Shown piece by piece: positions 1 to 5,562 of a stretch of 5,562 nucleotides of DNA; within the stretch, counting starts at the first letter, position 1, and every line of letters begins with the position of its first letter. Under the pieces are notes generated by a model, which was given only the letters and a program-made list of their open reading frames with translations, was not told the DNA's origin and ran no database searches. A program made the position numbers and the translations under genes. This DNA comes from an uncultured Anaplasmataceae bacterium (GTDB taxonomy: Bacteria > Pseudomonadota > Alphaproteobacteria > Rickettsiales > CAIPFW01): the NCBI GenBank assembly GCA_903864455.1, contig CAIPFW010000032.1:1-5562 (forward strand), in the 5' to 3' direction.

Positions 1-84
1 GATATTTTTATTTATAAAAAATCATCACTCTTTTTATATAATAAAAAAATATGCAATACATATTGTAAATTATATAGATCTTCT

Positions 85-90
85 AAGAGA
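85..90 (+). promoter_or_regulatory. Probable ribosome binding site of murE
   Basis: AAGAGA lies eight bases before the ATG at 99, a reasonable though not strong Shine-Dalgarno site. It supports that start. It is the only recognisable ribosome binding site among the three intact genes here. The rest of 1-98 is almost pure A/T. A TATAAT occurs at 37-42, but no convincing -35 hexamer sits at the right distance, and I see no end of an upstream gene. The true promoter may lie outside the window. Confidence 0.55.
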
Positions 91-98
91 TAAAAAAT

Positions 99-1637
99 AT
101 GATTATTTTTTCAGAATTCATAAAGCGCACGAATGATTTTTTAATTCAATCAAGTGAATTAGAAAATTTAAAAAATTCTACAACGCAAATCGCTGCCATC
201 ACTAACAATACAAAGAAAATGATCGATAGCTCAATATTTTTTGCTATTAATTCTAATAGTTTGAGATATTTTGTTAACGATTTCAAAGGTCAGAATTTAT
301 TCTGTATGATTTGCGATATCGCTCTCAAAAACGATTCGTTTTTTAAAGAAATTGAAAAAAAATGCGATAAAATTCTTTTCTCACAAAATATAAACATTCG
401 CAAATTGTATTGTGACTTTGTTGTAAACTTTTATAAATTAAGTCAATTTCCATTGAAAATCTGCGCTATCACAGGAACAAATGGAAAATCATCAACGGCT
501 TTTTTTTACAAACAATTGTGCAATTTTATAGGATTGAAAGCATGCTCTATAGGCACTATAGGGATTTATAGTGATGATGAGGCTCATAAAGAATTACCAC
601 TTACAACTCCTGATATTTCAGAATTATGCGAAATAATTAATTCAAAAGCGAAAAACAATATTTTTGATATCGCAATTGAAGCCTCCAGTCATGGGCTTGA
701 GCAATATAGAGTCGATGGTTTGCCGATAGAAGTTGCTGGTTTCACCAATTTTACTCAAGATCATCTTGATTATCATCAAAATATGGATAATTATTGGCTT
801 GCAAAAGCAAGATTATTTGAAGAATTGGGAATTCAAAACATTGTTATCAATAATGATGATGGGAAGTCCATAGCGATTAAAAAGATTTGTGCTGATCTAG
901 GATTGAAATATATTACTTACGGAGCAAAAAATGAAAGTGATATCAATTTGTTGAGTTATAAAATGAATGATGATTTTTCTTCTTCGCTCGAAATTGAAAT
1001 TTTAGATAAAAAATATAATTTTCATGCAAATTTGATAGGCGAATTTCAAATGTATAATTTAATGCTTGCGATTGGTATGATTCTTTTTACTCATAAGGAT
1101 AAATTTGAGCTGATATTTTTTCCTGATGGTGGCGGTGATTTGAAAGATTTACAATCTCCATCTGGTCGAATGGAGATGGTTAAAATCAATGAAAGCTCAG
1201 TTGTAATTATCGACTACGCACACACTCCAGACGCTTTAGAAAAACTTTTAACGACGATAAAAGATTTTTTCCCAGAGAATAAAAAAGAAATTGTATTGAT
1301 TTTTGGATGCGGTGGCGAAAGAGATAAAGAAAAAAGAAAAATTATGGGCGAGATTGCAAGCAAATATTCAGATTTTATAATTGTAACGGATGATAATCCA
1401 AGAAATGAAAATTCGCAATCCATTCGGAATGAAATTATCTCTGGGATTTCTGATAAAAAGAAATTTATTGAAATTGGCAATCGTTTCGAAGCTATAAAAT
1501 ACGGACTGGATTTTGCAATACAAAATAAATATCAATTAGTTATCGCTGGGAAAGGTCATGAGAACACTCAAATAATCGGTGATATAAAACATTCATTTAA
1601 TGATAAAGAGGTTTTAGAATCTTTTCTCAGCTATTAG
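99..1637 (+). CDS. murE: UDP-N-acetylmuramoyl-L-alanyl-D-glutamate--2,6-diaminopimelate ligase
   Basis: Cytoplasmic ATP-dependent Mur ligase that adds meso-diaminopimelate to UDP-MurNAc-L-Ala-D-Glu in peptidoglycan synthesis. All family landmarks are visible in 512 residues, a normal length. They are the P-loop TGTNGKS (125-131), EASSHGL (194-200), the TNFTQDHLDYH block (216-226), the lysine expected to be carbamylated (K236 in WLAKARLF), GRME (356-359), DYAHTP (372-377), GCGGERD (403-409) and GKGHE near the C-terminus (484-488). DNPR at 432-435 is the signature of enzymes using meso-diaminopimelate rather than lysine. The N-terminal 1-118 (UDP-binding domain) is the least conserved. The gene stands alone: no murF, mraY or other division-cluster gene follows, and the next gene is convergent. 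The TAG stop overlaps the first base of the putative insertion-sequence remnant. The reading frame carries an A8 run (355-362) and a T8 run (500-507) yet stays open. Function is near certain; specificity follows from the motif. Confidence 0.97.
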   Translation: MIIFSEFIKRTNDFLIQSSELENLKNSTTQIAAITNNTKKMIDSSIFFAINSNSLRYFVNDFKGQNLFCMICDIALKNDSFFKEIEKKCDKILFSQNINIRKLYCDFVVNFYKLSQFPLKICAITGTNGKSSTAFFYKQLCNFIGLKACSIGTIGIYSDDEAHKELPLTTPDISELCEIINSKAKNNIFDIAIEASSHGLEQYRVDGLPIEVAGFTNFTQDHLDYHQNMDNYWLAKARLFEELGIQNIVINNDDGKSIAIKKICADLGLKYITYGAKNESDINLLSYKMNDDFSSSLEIEILDKKYNFHANLIGEFQMYNLMLAIGMILFTHKDKFELIFFPDGGGDLKDLQSPSGRMEMVKINESSVVIIDYAHTPDALEKLLTTIKDFFPENKKEIVLIFGCGGERDKEKRKIMGEIASKYSDFIIVTDDNPRNENSQSIRNEIISGISDKKKFIEIGNRFEAIKYGLDFAIQNKYQLVIAGKGHENTQIIGDIKHSFNDKEVLESFLSY

Positions 1638-1713
1638 AGCCTGTCTTTAATCTTACTTCATATAAATGCATTTCCCCTTAAATAAAAAATCCCATTAAAC
1701 CATCATATTTGTT

Positions 1714-1751
1714 TCTCAAGAATTACTTTTATCTAAAAGGAATTCTTGAGA
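1714..1751. repeat. 38-bp near-perfect palindrome
   Basis: TCTCAAGAATT (1714-1724) pairs with AATTCTTGAGA (1741-1751). After one A/G mismatch, CTTTT (1726-1730) pairs with AAAAG (1735-1739) around a four-base loop. The hairpin would form in transcripts of either strand. It lies between convergent genes and overlaps the stop codon (1733-1735) of the transposase-like fragment. Neither side has a U-tract, so it is not a textbook intrinsic terminator, though it could slow polymerase or protect 3' ends of murE mRNA. I read it as part of the insertion-sequence remnant. Confidence 0.85.
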
Positions 1752-1834
1752 TTCACTAAACCAGCTATTACCGAAAATCTCTTGTTAAAAGTATCTTCTA
1801 TGAAATTTCGACACCTATCTTTTAGAACCAGTCT
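1733..1834 (-). pseudogene. Transposase C-terminal fragment (possible)
   Basis: This open stretch of 33 codons plus stop has no start codon of its own and a stop immediately upstream. Its second half reads NKRFSVIAGLVNLKNSF. The pattern of a basic/aromatic pair, a hydrophobic stretch with AGLVNL and a short tail is what I associate with the end of IS5-type DDE transposases. The match is from memory, not from a search. The catalytic DDE part is absent. The position, inside a segment with inverted-repeat ends and near one end of it, fits an element that lost its middle. It could instead be a chance frame, since AT-rich spacer of this length does give short open stretches. Confidence 0.4.
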
Positions 1835-1841
1835 TCACCTC

Positions 1842-1901
1842 AATCTCCTCAACAAAGAGTTTTATTTATATAGCTCGTAGTATGACTTTGTTGAGGAGAT
1901 T
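1842..1901. repeat. Perfect 16-bp inverted repeat with 28-base loop
   Basis: AATCTCCTCAACAAAG (1842-1857) is the exact reverse complement of CTTTGTTGAGGAGATT (1886-1901), separated by 28 bases. Both strands can form the same stem. The right-hand arm contains GAGGAG, a good Shine-Dalgarno sequence. On the minus strand it is followed six bases later by GTG (1836-1838), which could once have been the transposase start. Pairing would hide that site. There is no adjacent U-tract to suggest an intrinsic terminator for the oxidoreductase gene, whose stop lies about 37 bases upstream on the minus strand. Confidence 0.85.
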
Positions 1902-1902
1902 A

Positions 1903-1928
1903 GCGAGATAAAATTGCAGACAGCTTCA
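1903..1928 (-). repeat. Element outer end, copy 1
   Basis: On the minus strand this 26-base segment reads TGAAGC followed by TGTCTGCAATTTTATCTCGC. It matches 5537-5562 on the plus strand at 25 of 26 positions; the only difference is C versus T at the sixth base. It forms the right inverted-repeat end of the remnant beside murE and starts about nine bases after the stop codon of the oxidoreductase gene. Confidence 0.9.
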
Positions 1929-1937
1929 AAGAAATTT

Positions 1938-4931
1938 TTAATTTCTCTCAGATGCAAATGATAATTTCTCCATCAAAGAATTTTGCTTTGTTCTATCGAT
2001 TTCTTCCATTTTGCCATCGTAAATTTTATAAATCGGCATCGCACAATTATAAAAATATTCGTCATTTTTCTTTTCAACACATCTCGAGCAAACGCCCTTC
2101 ATCATACACTGCATTGAAGATTTACGAATTTCAATAATTTTATTTTCAAAGTTTGTTTTGTTTTGCAATGAAAAATTATGCGACCCAAGAACAATAAAAT
2201 CAAAATCATTTAAAACTTCATTCGAAATACAATCTGTTTCTTTGAAATCGTTTATAAATTTTAAAATTTTGTTTTTATAAAAATTATCCATCTTTCGAAT
2301 ATTTTTTGTCACGTATGAAATTTTATTGTTCTGCTCGAACAATTTTTGTAGCAATGGTATATAAAAATATTGATACACATCATCGCAAATAAAAAGAATT
2401 TTTTTATGAAAAATTGTCTCAACCTCATCAAATTTTGCACCCAAAGATGAAATAAATAAAATTCTTTCACCTTTTTTTAATTTTGACAAAAAATACGTCG
2501 AGGCGCCGCAAATCTTAAAAACAAAATGAATGATATGTTTTTTCTCATCTATGAAAATAGGAGTGAGAGCAATTGGCTCAAGAATATCATCATTATAATT
2601 TTGAAATTTTGCAAATTCTCCGATCTGAATGCTTTTTGATAATTGTTCATTTTGTATTACGATTTCATAAAAGTCGTTGTTCATTTTTCTTATTGAATAA
2701 ATATTTATAATGAATTGTTTTTTGAATTGCTTGATACTCAATGTTTTTTCTTCGTTATATTTGTTATCTAAAAAACGTTGAAAAATCTCATTCGCTCCTT
2801 GATATCCATTTGCAATCGCTTTTACCACCGACCCTTTGTATTGCGGGTTCATATCGCCAATCACAGAAATATTTTCTACAATCATTGATGATTGAGATTT
2901 TTTTATATCGAAATTCTGCCCCAAATTCAAAAAATTCTTAATCTCATCCTCTGAAATTCCAGATTCTTTCAAAACAATTGAATTTAAATCAAAACCATAT
3001 GCTATGAAAAGAGATTTTGCATCGATTTTACTTCCACAACAAAATTCTATCATCTCGATTGCATCATTTTTATCGATAATGATTCCTTTTATCTCGATGT
3101 TCTCGAGAAATTTTATACCTTTTCTGAGGGCTGACTCCATCTCCTCATGATTTGTTTTATATGAAGATGCTTCATGCAAATTTTTATGGTATATGATTGT
3201 TACGCCACCTAATTCTTCATTCAAAAATTGATATATTTCGCTCTGACTTTTTAAATTTTTCAAAATCTTCGCTTGCCTTAAAAATTCTTCTAAATCTTTT
3301 TTTTCATTTTCATTCAAACTTTCTTCAAAAATGTCTTTACTCGATAAATTATCATAAAAATTATAAATTTTTAAAAGTTGCCTTGGATAATAATTCAAAA
3401 TTTCAGTGGCGGTGTCGATAGCGGTAAGACCTCCACCAATGACAATTGCAGGTAGTTTTATCTGCAAGTTCACAGCATTGTATTTTTCATTTTTTTTATA
3501 TGCACCGTTTAATTGCAATGTCATAAGAAAATCCGCAGCTAATCGTATATTTTTTGCCAATATATTCTCAACTTTAATAGGAATTTTCTGATTTCCAGCT
3601 CCCGTCGCAATCACTATATGGTGAAAAATTTTTTTCGCATTCTCAATTTTGTAATTTGAGCCAAATCTCACTCCATCAAAATAATGAAAGTTTTTGTTTC
3701 TTTCGAGGGTCAAGCGCATTAATTTTAAAAAATTTTTATTCCATCGAGATGTTATTCCATATTCCATCACGCCACCAAATCCCTCTATCTCTCTCACCTC
3801 TAGTGATTTACAATATTGATTCCAATTTTTTATTAAAGAGTATTTTCTTTTTAAGGGTAGGATTTTCGTAGCTTCAAGCGTTACAACATTAAACCCATAT
3901 CTCAATAAATAATAGCTCATGGCAATTCCCGCTGGTCCCAGACCAATTACAAGAATATTTTTATTATTTTTTTGTATAGGAATTGGGAATCTCAAATTCA
4001 ATGGGTTCCATTGCGTCAGTAAAATATAAATTTCAGCACCAAAGGGCAATTGTAAAATCTCATTTAAAATATGAGTTTCGATAAGCGGAACATCAACAGG
4101 CGTTTGTTTTTGAAAAATGCAAGATTTCGCACAATCGTTGCATATTCTGTAGCCTGTCATTGCAAGAAGTGGATTATTAACCATCATCATCGCTAATGAT
4201 GCAATTAAAAATCCATTCTCCTTTAGCAAAATTGCTTCGGATATTTTTTCATCAAGCGGGCAGCCGTGAAGAATGTTTTCGAGTGGTGAAACTTTATAAT
4301 TGTTTTGGCTTTCTTCAATTCCCTTACGACAAAAATCTTTTTTTCGCTCATGGCATTTTAAGCAATATTTTATATTCATCTCAGAATGACTCTGAGTTTT
4401 ATTTTTTTCAAAATGAAAATCAAAATCGCTGCAAGTTAAATCATGAATATTTGTCTCAAAATCGATAATTTTTTTAAAATCTTCGTATTGTTTTGGTAGT
4501 GAAAAAAGAAGCGAATTCCTTCGATATTCCTTATGCACTTCATCATTTAAAATATTTAAAATATATTTCTCATCATCTGAATCAAATGTTTTATTTCTTG
4601 ATATCTTTTGAGCAAAATCATATTCATCCTGATATGTTGTGATTTCTATTTTTTCGAAATTTTGAATATTTTTAAAGGTTTTCTCAATATACCTTCGAAT
4701 CGAATAAATCTCATCTATTTGACTTGCTTGAGTTTTTATATCCAAATTCAGAAATTGAATTAAAAATCTCTCTAATAAAATCGCATATTCGATGTATTGT
4801 TTAGAATTTTCATCATTTGGTTTGCAAAAATGCTTTTTCTCTAAAAATTGATTAAATTTGTCGTTCAGACTTTTTAATGCATTTTGATTTTTATCAAAAA
4901 TTTTTTTAAAAATTTGGCTTTTAATCGCCAT
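1938..4931 (-). CDS. GltD/NfnB-NfnA-like iron-sulfur flavoprotein oxidoreductase (fused)
   Basis: Soluble 997-residue protein, probably moving electrons between NAD(P)H, two flavins and iron-sulfur clusters. Order of parts: helical, unassigned N-terminus (1-185); Fer4_20-like cluster domain with C190, C193, C201, C224 (GCPL), C264, C267, C271 and E285; FAD Rossmann motif GLGPAG (330-335); ATGAG (442-446); NADPH-type motif GGGLTAID (499-506); FAD-closing GD motif (692-693). A ferredoxin-reductase-like half follows from about 738, with the ALTPIFID segment (788-795) and a C-terminal cysteine cluster (C942, C948, C951, C963). The first half resembles glutamate synthase small subunit and NfnB; the second resembles NfnA/PyrK. 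No glutamate synthase large subunit is nearby, so glutamate synthesis is not implied. I recall long alphaproteobacterial proteins with the same cluster region, so the family is probably known but poorly characterised. No clear ribosome site precedes the ATG; the next methionine (M185) would lose the whole N-terminus. Substrate and partner are unknown. Confidence 0.88.
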   Translation of the reverse strand: MAIKSQIFKKIFDKNQNALKSLNDKFNQFLEKKHFCKPNDENSKQYIEYAILLERFLIQFLNLDIKTQASQIDEIYSIRRYIEKTFKNIQNFEKIEITTYQDEYDFAQKISRNKTFDSDDEKYILNILNDEVHKEYRRNSLLFSLPKQYEDFKKIIDFETNIHDLTCSDFDFHFEKNKTQSHSEMNIKYCLKCHERKKDFCRKGIEESQNNYKVSPLENILHGCPLDEKISEAILLKENGFLIASLAMMMVNNPLLAMTGYRICNDCAKSCIFQKQTPVDVPLIETHILNEILQLPFGAEIYILLTQWNPLNLRFPIPIQKNNKNILVIGLGPAGIAMSYYLLRYGFNVVTLEATKILPLKRKYSLIKNWNQYCKSLEVREIEGFGGVMEYGITSRWNKNFLKLMRLTLERNKNFHYFDGVRFGSNYKIENAKKIFHHIVIATGAGNQKIPIKVENILAKNIRLAADFLMTLQLNGAYKKNEKYNAVNLQIKLPAIVIGGGLTAIDTATEILNYYPRQLLKIYNFYDNLSSKDIFEESLNENEKKDLEEFLRQAKILKNLKSQSEIYQFLNEELGGVTIIYHKNLHEASSYKTNHEEMESALRKGIKFLENIEIKGIIIDKNDAIEMIEFCCGSKIDAKSLFIAYGFDLNSIVLKESGISEDEIKNFLNLGQNFDIKKSQSSMIVENISVIGDMNPQYKGSVVKAIANGYQGANEIFQRFLDNKYNEEKTLSIKQFKKQFIINIYSIRKMNNDFYEIVIQNEQLSKSIQIGEFAKFQNYNDDILEPIALTPIFIDEKKHIIHFVFKICGASTYFLSKLKKGERILFISSLGAKFDEVETIFHKKILFICDDVYQYFYIPLLQKLFEQNNKISYVTKNIRKMDNFYKNKILKFINDFKETDCISNEVLNDFDFIVLGSHNFSLQNKTNFENKIIEIRKSSMQCMMKGVCSRCVEKKNDEYFYNCAMPIYKIYDGKMEEIDRTKQNSLMEKLSFASERN

Positions 4932-4945
4932 TTTACAATTTGATT

Positions 4946-4987
4946 ATTATATTAATGAATATTATAGCAAATATCGAAGCTATTATA
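4946..4987 (-). promoter_or_regulatory. Candidate promoter region with three TATAAT boxes and a dyad
   Basis: Read on the minus strand, three perfect TATAAT hexamers (4982-4987, 4961-4966, 4946-4951) precede the oxidoreductase start at 4931. None has a good -35 hexamer at 16-18 bp, so which one works is unclear. Two of them lie in an imperfect dyad: TATTATAGC (4960-4968) and GCTATTATA (4979-4987), with 8 of 9 complementary positions and a ten-base spacer. That could be an operator. In DNA this AT-rich the hexamers may also be chance. The spacer to xseB (4932-5098) shows no tRNA, small gene or convincing terminator. Confidence 0.35.
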
Positions 4988-5098
4988 CTTCCTTTAAAAC
5001 TGAAAAAGTTACCGCTTTCCTCAATTTGCAAAATTTATATGTAAAGTAAAGGCGATGGCTTTATTAAACACATTCTATTGGTCTTATCATTAGAAGTT

Positions 5099-5332
5099 TT
5101 AATTTTTTTCTCCATCTTCAATCTTCGCGCCATCAAAATCACGAATCTTTAATTGAATTTGAGATAATTTATCTTTAGACTTCTTTAACAAATCATTTCC
5201 TGCTTCGCATAAGCCTATTGATTCATCGATAGAAACCTCATTTGATTCTAATTGGTGAGTAATTTTTTTCAATTCTTCGAGTAGCGATTCAATTGAATCT
5301 CGATCTTTTCTTGATTTTTGTCTTTTTATCAT
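5099..5332 (-). CDS. xseB: Exodeoxyribonuclease VII small subunit
   Basis: This is the small subunit of exonuclease VII. Several copies bind one XseA catalytic subunit to make the cytoplasmic enzyme that degrades single-stranded DNA from both ends during repair. The 77-residue product has the usual length and the family's helical hairpin: LLEELKKITHQLES (17-30), NEVSIDESIGL (31-41) as the conserved turn and start of helix two, then AGNDLLKKSKDKLSQIQLKI (44-63). The N-terminus is basic (MIKRQKSRKDR) and the tail acidic, as is common. The ATG at 5332 is the first in frame. It has no clear Shine-Dalgarno site but lies about 15 bases below a good promoter, so the leader is very short. xseA and the isoprenoid genes that often neighbour xseB are not in the window. 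The gene is followed on the same strand, after 167 bp, by the oxidoreductase, which may or may not share its transcript. Confidence 0.94.
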   Translation of the reverse strand: MIKRQKSRKDRDSIESLLEELKKITHQLESNEVSIDESIGLCEAGNDLLKKSKDKLSQIQLKIRDFDGAKIEDGEKN

Positions 5333-5354
5333 TATAATTATAAAATATTATTTT

Positions 5355-5383
5355 ATTATATTAAACACAACTAATAATAGCAA
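5355..5383 (-). promoter_or_regulatory. Sigma70-type promoter of xseB
   Basis: On the minus strand TTGCTA (5378-5383; four of six matches to TTGACA) is followed by exactly 17 bp and a perfect TATAAT (5355-5360). Transcription would start near 5348, leaving a leader of about 15 bases before the xseB ATG. This is the best-formed promoter in the window. It overlaps the left part of the broken plus-strand reading frame. Confidence 0.65.
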
Positions 5384-5539
5384 TCAATCAAAACAATAAA
5401 ATCTCTGAAAGTTCATATGCAATCGAAATAGATCCTGAGACAGGGGAGGTGAAAAAAAAGAGATCCAAATACGGGAGAAGAAATTTGCCATATCTTTAAA
5501 CTTGATGATTCATCGGAATCAAAAGGAGAAAAATCCTGA
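5365..5539 (+). pseudogene. Frameshifted C-terminal fragment of an unknown gene
   Basis: Two overlapping plus-strand frames look like one broken coding sequence. The first is open from 5365 to the stop at 5497-5499 and contains SSYAIEIDPETGEVKKK. The second is open from 5453 to the stop at 5537-5539 and contains DPNTGEEICHIFKLDDSSES. Both have protein-like composition on only one side of an A8 run (5452-5459). Removing one A joins them into a single reading, PETGEVKKRDPNTGEEI. There is no ATG or ribosome site in frame, so the 5' part is missing, and the region also carries the xseB promoter. The final TGA is also the first base triplet of the repeated element end, so the element may have cut the gene short. 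I do not recognise the protein. Confidence 0.4.
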
Positions 5540-5562
5540 AGTTGTCTGCAATTTTATCTCGC
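5537..5562 (+). repeat. Element outer end, copy 2 (cut by window edge)
   Basis: This is 26 bases matching the reverse complement of 1903-1928 with one mismatch, running to the last base of the window. Homology starts abruptly at TGA; the bases before it differ. In copy 1 the sequence continues inward into the 16-bp hairpin, so an element probably continues to the right, oriented opposite to the remnant beside murE. Confidence 0.85.

Larger units (their letters stand above)
1637..1928 (-). mobile_element. Internally deleted insertion-sequence remnant (MITE-like)
   Basis: This fills almost the whole gap between murE and the oxidoreductase gene. Its two ends are imperfect inverted repeats: reading inward, 1637 onward begins GAGCCTGTCT and the opposite strand from 1927 begins GAAGCTGTCT. 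About 16 of 24 positions agree by hand alignment, including CTGTCT, then AAT and TTA. A near-identical copy of the right end recurs inverted at 5537-5562, so the sequence is repeated. Inside are two strong hairpins and, on the minus strand, a 33-codon frame resembling a transposase C-terminus. An intact element of this kind would exceed 1 kb, so most of the transposase is missing. I see no clear target-site duplication. The ends and protein tail loosely recall IS5-type elements, but I cannot assign a family. A non-mobile repeat family is the alternative. Confidence 0.55.

Noticed and set aside
1214..1480. Minus-strand open frame of 88 codons inside murE
   Set aside because: It lies wholly opposite the conserved ATP-binding and DNPR region of murE, has no ribosome site and gives no recognisable protein; it is an antisense shadow.
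1714..1751. Bidirectional intrinsic terminator for murE and the oxidoreductase
   Set aside because: The stem is strong but A/T-dominated and neither side has a U-tract; it also sits inside the element remnant, so it is reported only as a palindrome.
1952..4468. Several plus-strand open frames of 61-90 codons opposite the oxidoreductase gene
   Set aside because: All are antisense to conserved parts of that protein and rich in Ser, Leu, Phe and Tyr, as expected from the complement of an AT-rich gene; none has a promoter or ribosome site.
1938..4931. Calling the oxidoreductase gltD (glutamate synthase small subunit)
   Set aside because: The similarity covers only the middle of the protein, the length is about twice that of GltD, and no large subunit gene is nearby.
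5048..5066. Possible terminator after xseB (AAAGCC and GGCTTT-like arms)
   Set aside because: On the minus strand the arms pair for only a few bases with a bulge and have no following U-tract.
4932..5098. tRNA or small RNA in the xseB-oxidoreductase spacer
   Set aside because: No cloverleaf arms, T-loop consensus or CCA end could be found; the sequence is AT-rich spacer with promoter-like hexamers only.
1..5562. CRISPR array, phage genes or a defence system
   Set aside because: No evenly spaced direct repeats, phage-type proteins or defence-domain motifs are visible on either strand.

Overview
The window is strongly AT-rich (well under one third G+C by eye) and uses the standard genetic code (Trp is TGG, TGA is a stop). 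It reads like the chromosome of a host-associated, reductively evolving alphaproteobacterium, most likely Rickettsiales-like. The grounds are base composition, a meso-diaminopimelate-type MurE standing alone rather than in a dcw cluster, isolated short transcription units, weak or absent Shine-Dalgarno sites, gene debris, and a large orphan GltD-type oxidoreductase of a kind I recall from alphaproteobacteria. The taxonomic call is an inference.

Layout. Positions 1-98 are an AT-rich leader. murE (99-1637, +) is complete. The 300 bp between murE and the next gene (about 1637-1928) are not ordinary spacer. They have imperfect terminal inverted repeats, two strong internal hairpins and a short minus-strand frame resembling the C-terminal tail of a DDE transposase, so they look like an internally deleted insertion sequence. 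Convergent to murE, 1938-4931 (-) encodes a 997-residue iron-sulfur flavoprotein. It has a GltD/NfnB-like half followed by an NfnA/PyrK-like half, fused in one chain. A 167-bp spacer holds three perfect TATAAT hexamers and an imperfect dyad. xseB (5099-5332, -), the small subunit of exonuclease VII, follows and has its own good promoter at 5355-5383. The right end (about 5365-5539, +) holds the frameshifted C-terminal piece of an unrecognised gene. The window stops inside a second, inverted copy of the outer end of the element next to murE.

How the genes relate. MurE adds meso-diaminopimelate to the peptidoglycan precursor, XseB is needed for exonuclease VII in DNA repair, and the oxidoreductase is a probable NAD(P)H-linked electron-transfer enzyme. 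They share no pathway. Nothing resembling a defence or conjugation system is present. The most interesting items are the fused NfnB-NfnA-like architecture and the insertion-sequence remnant with its inverted partner at the window edge.
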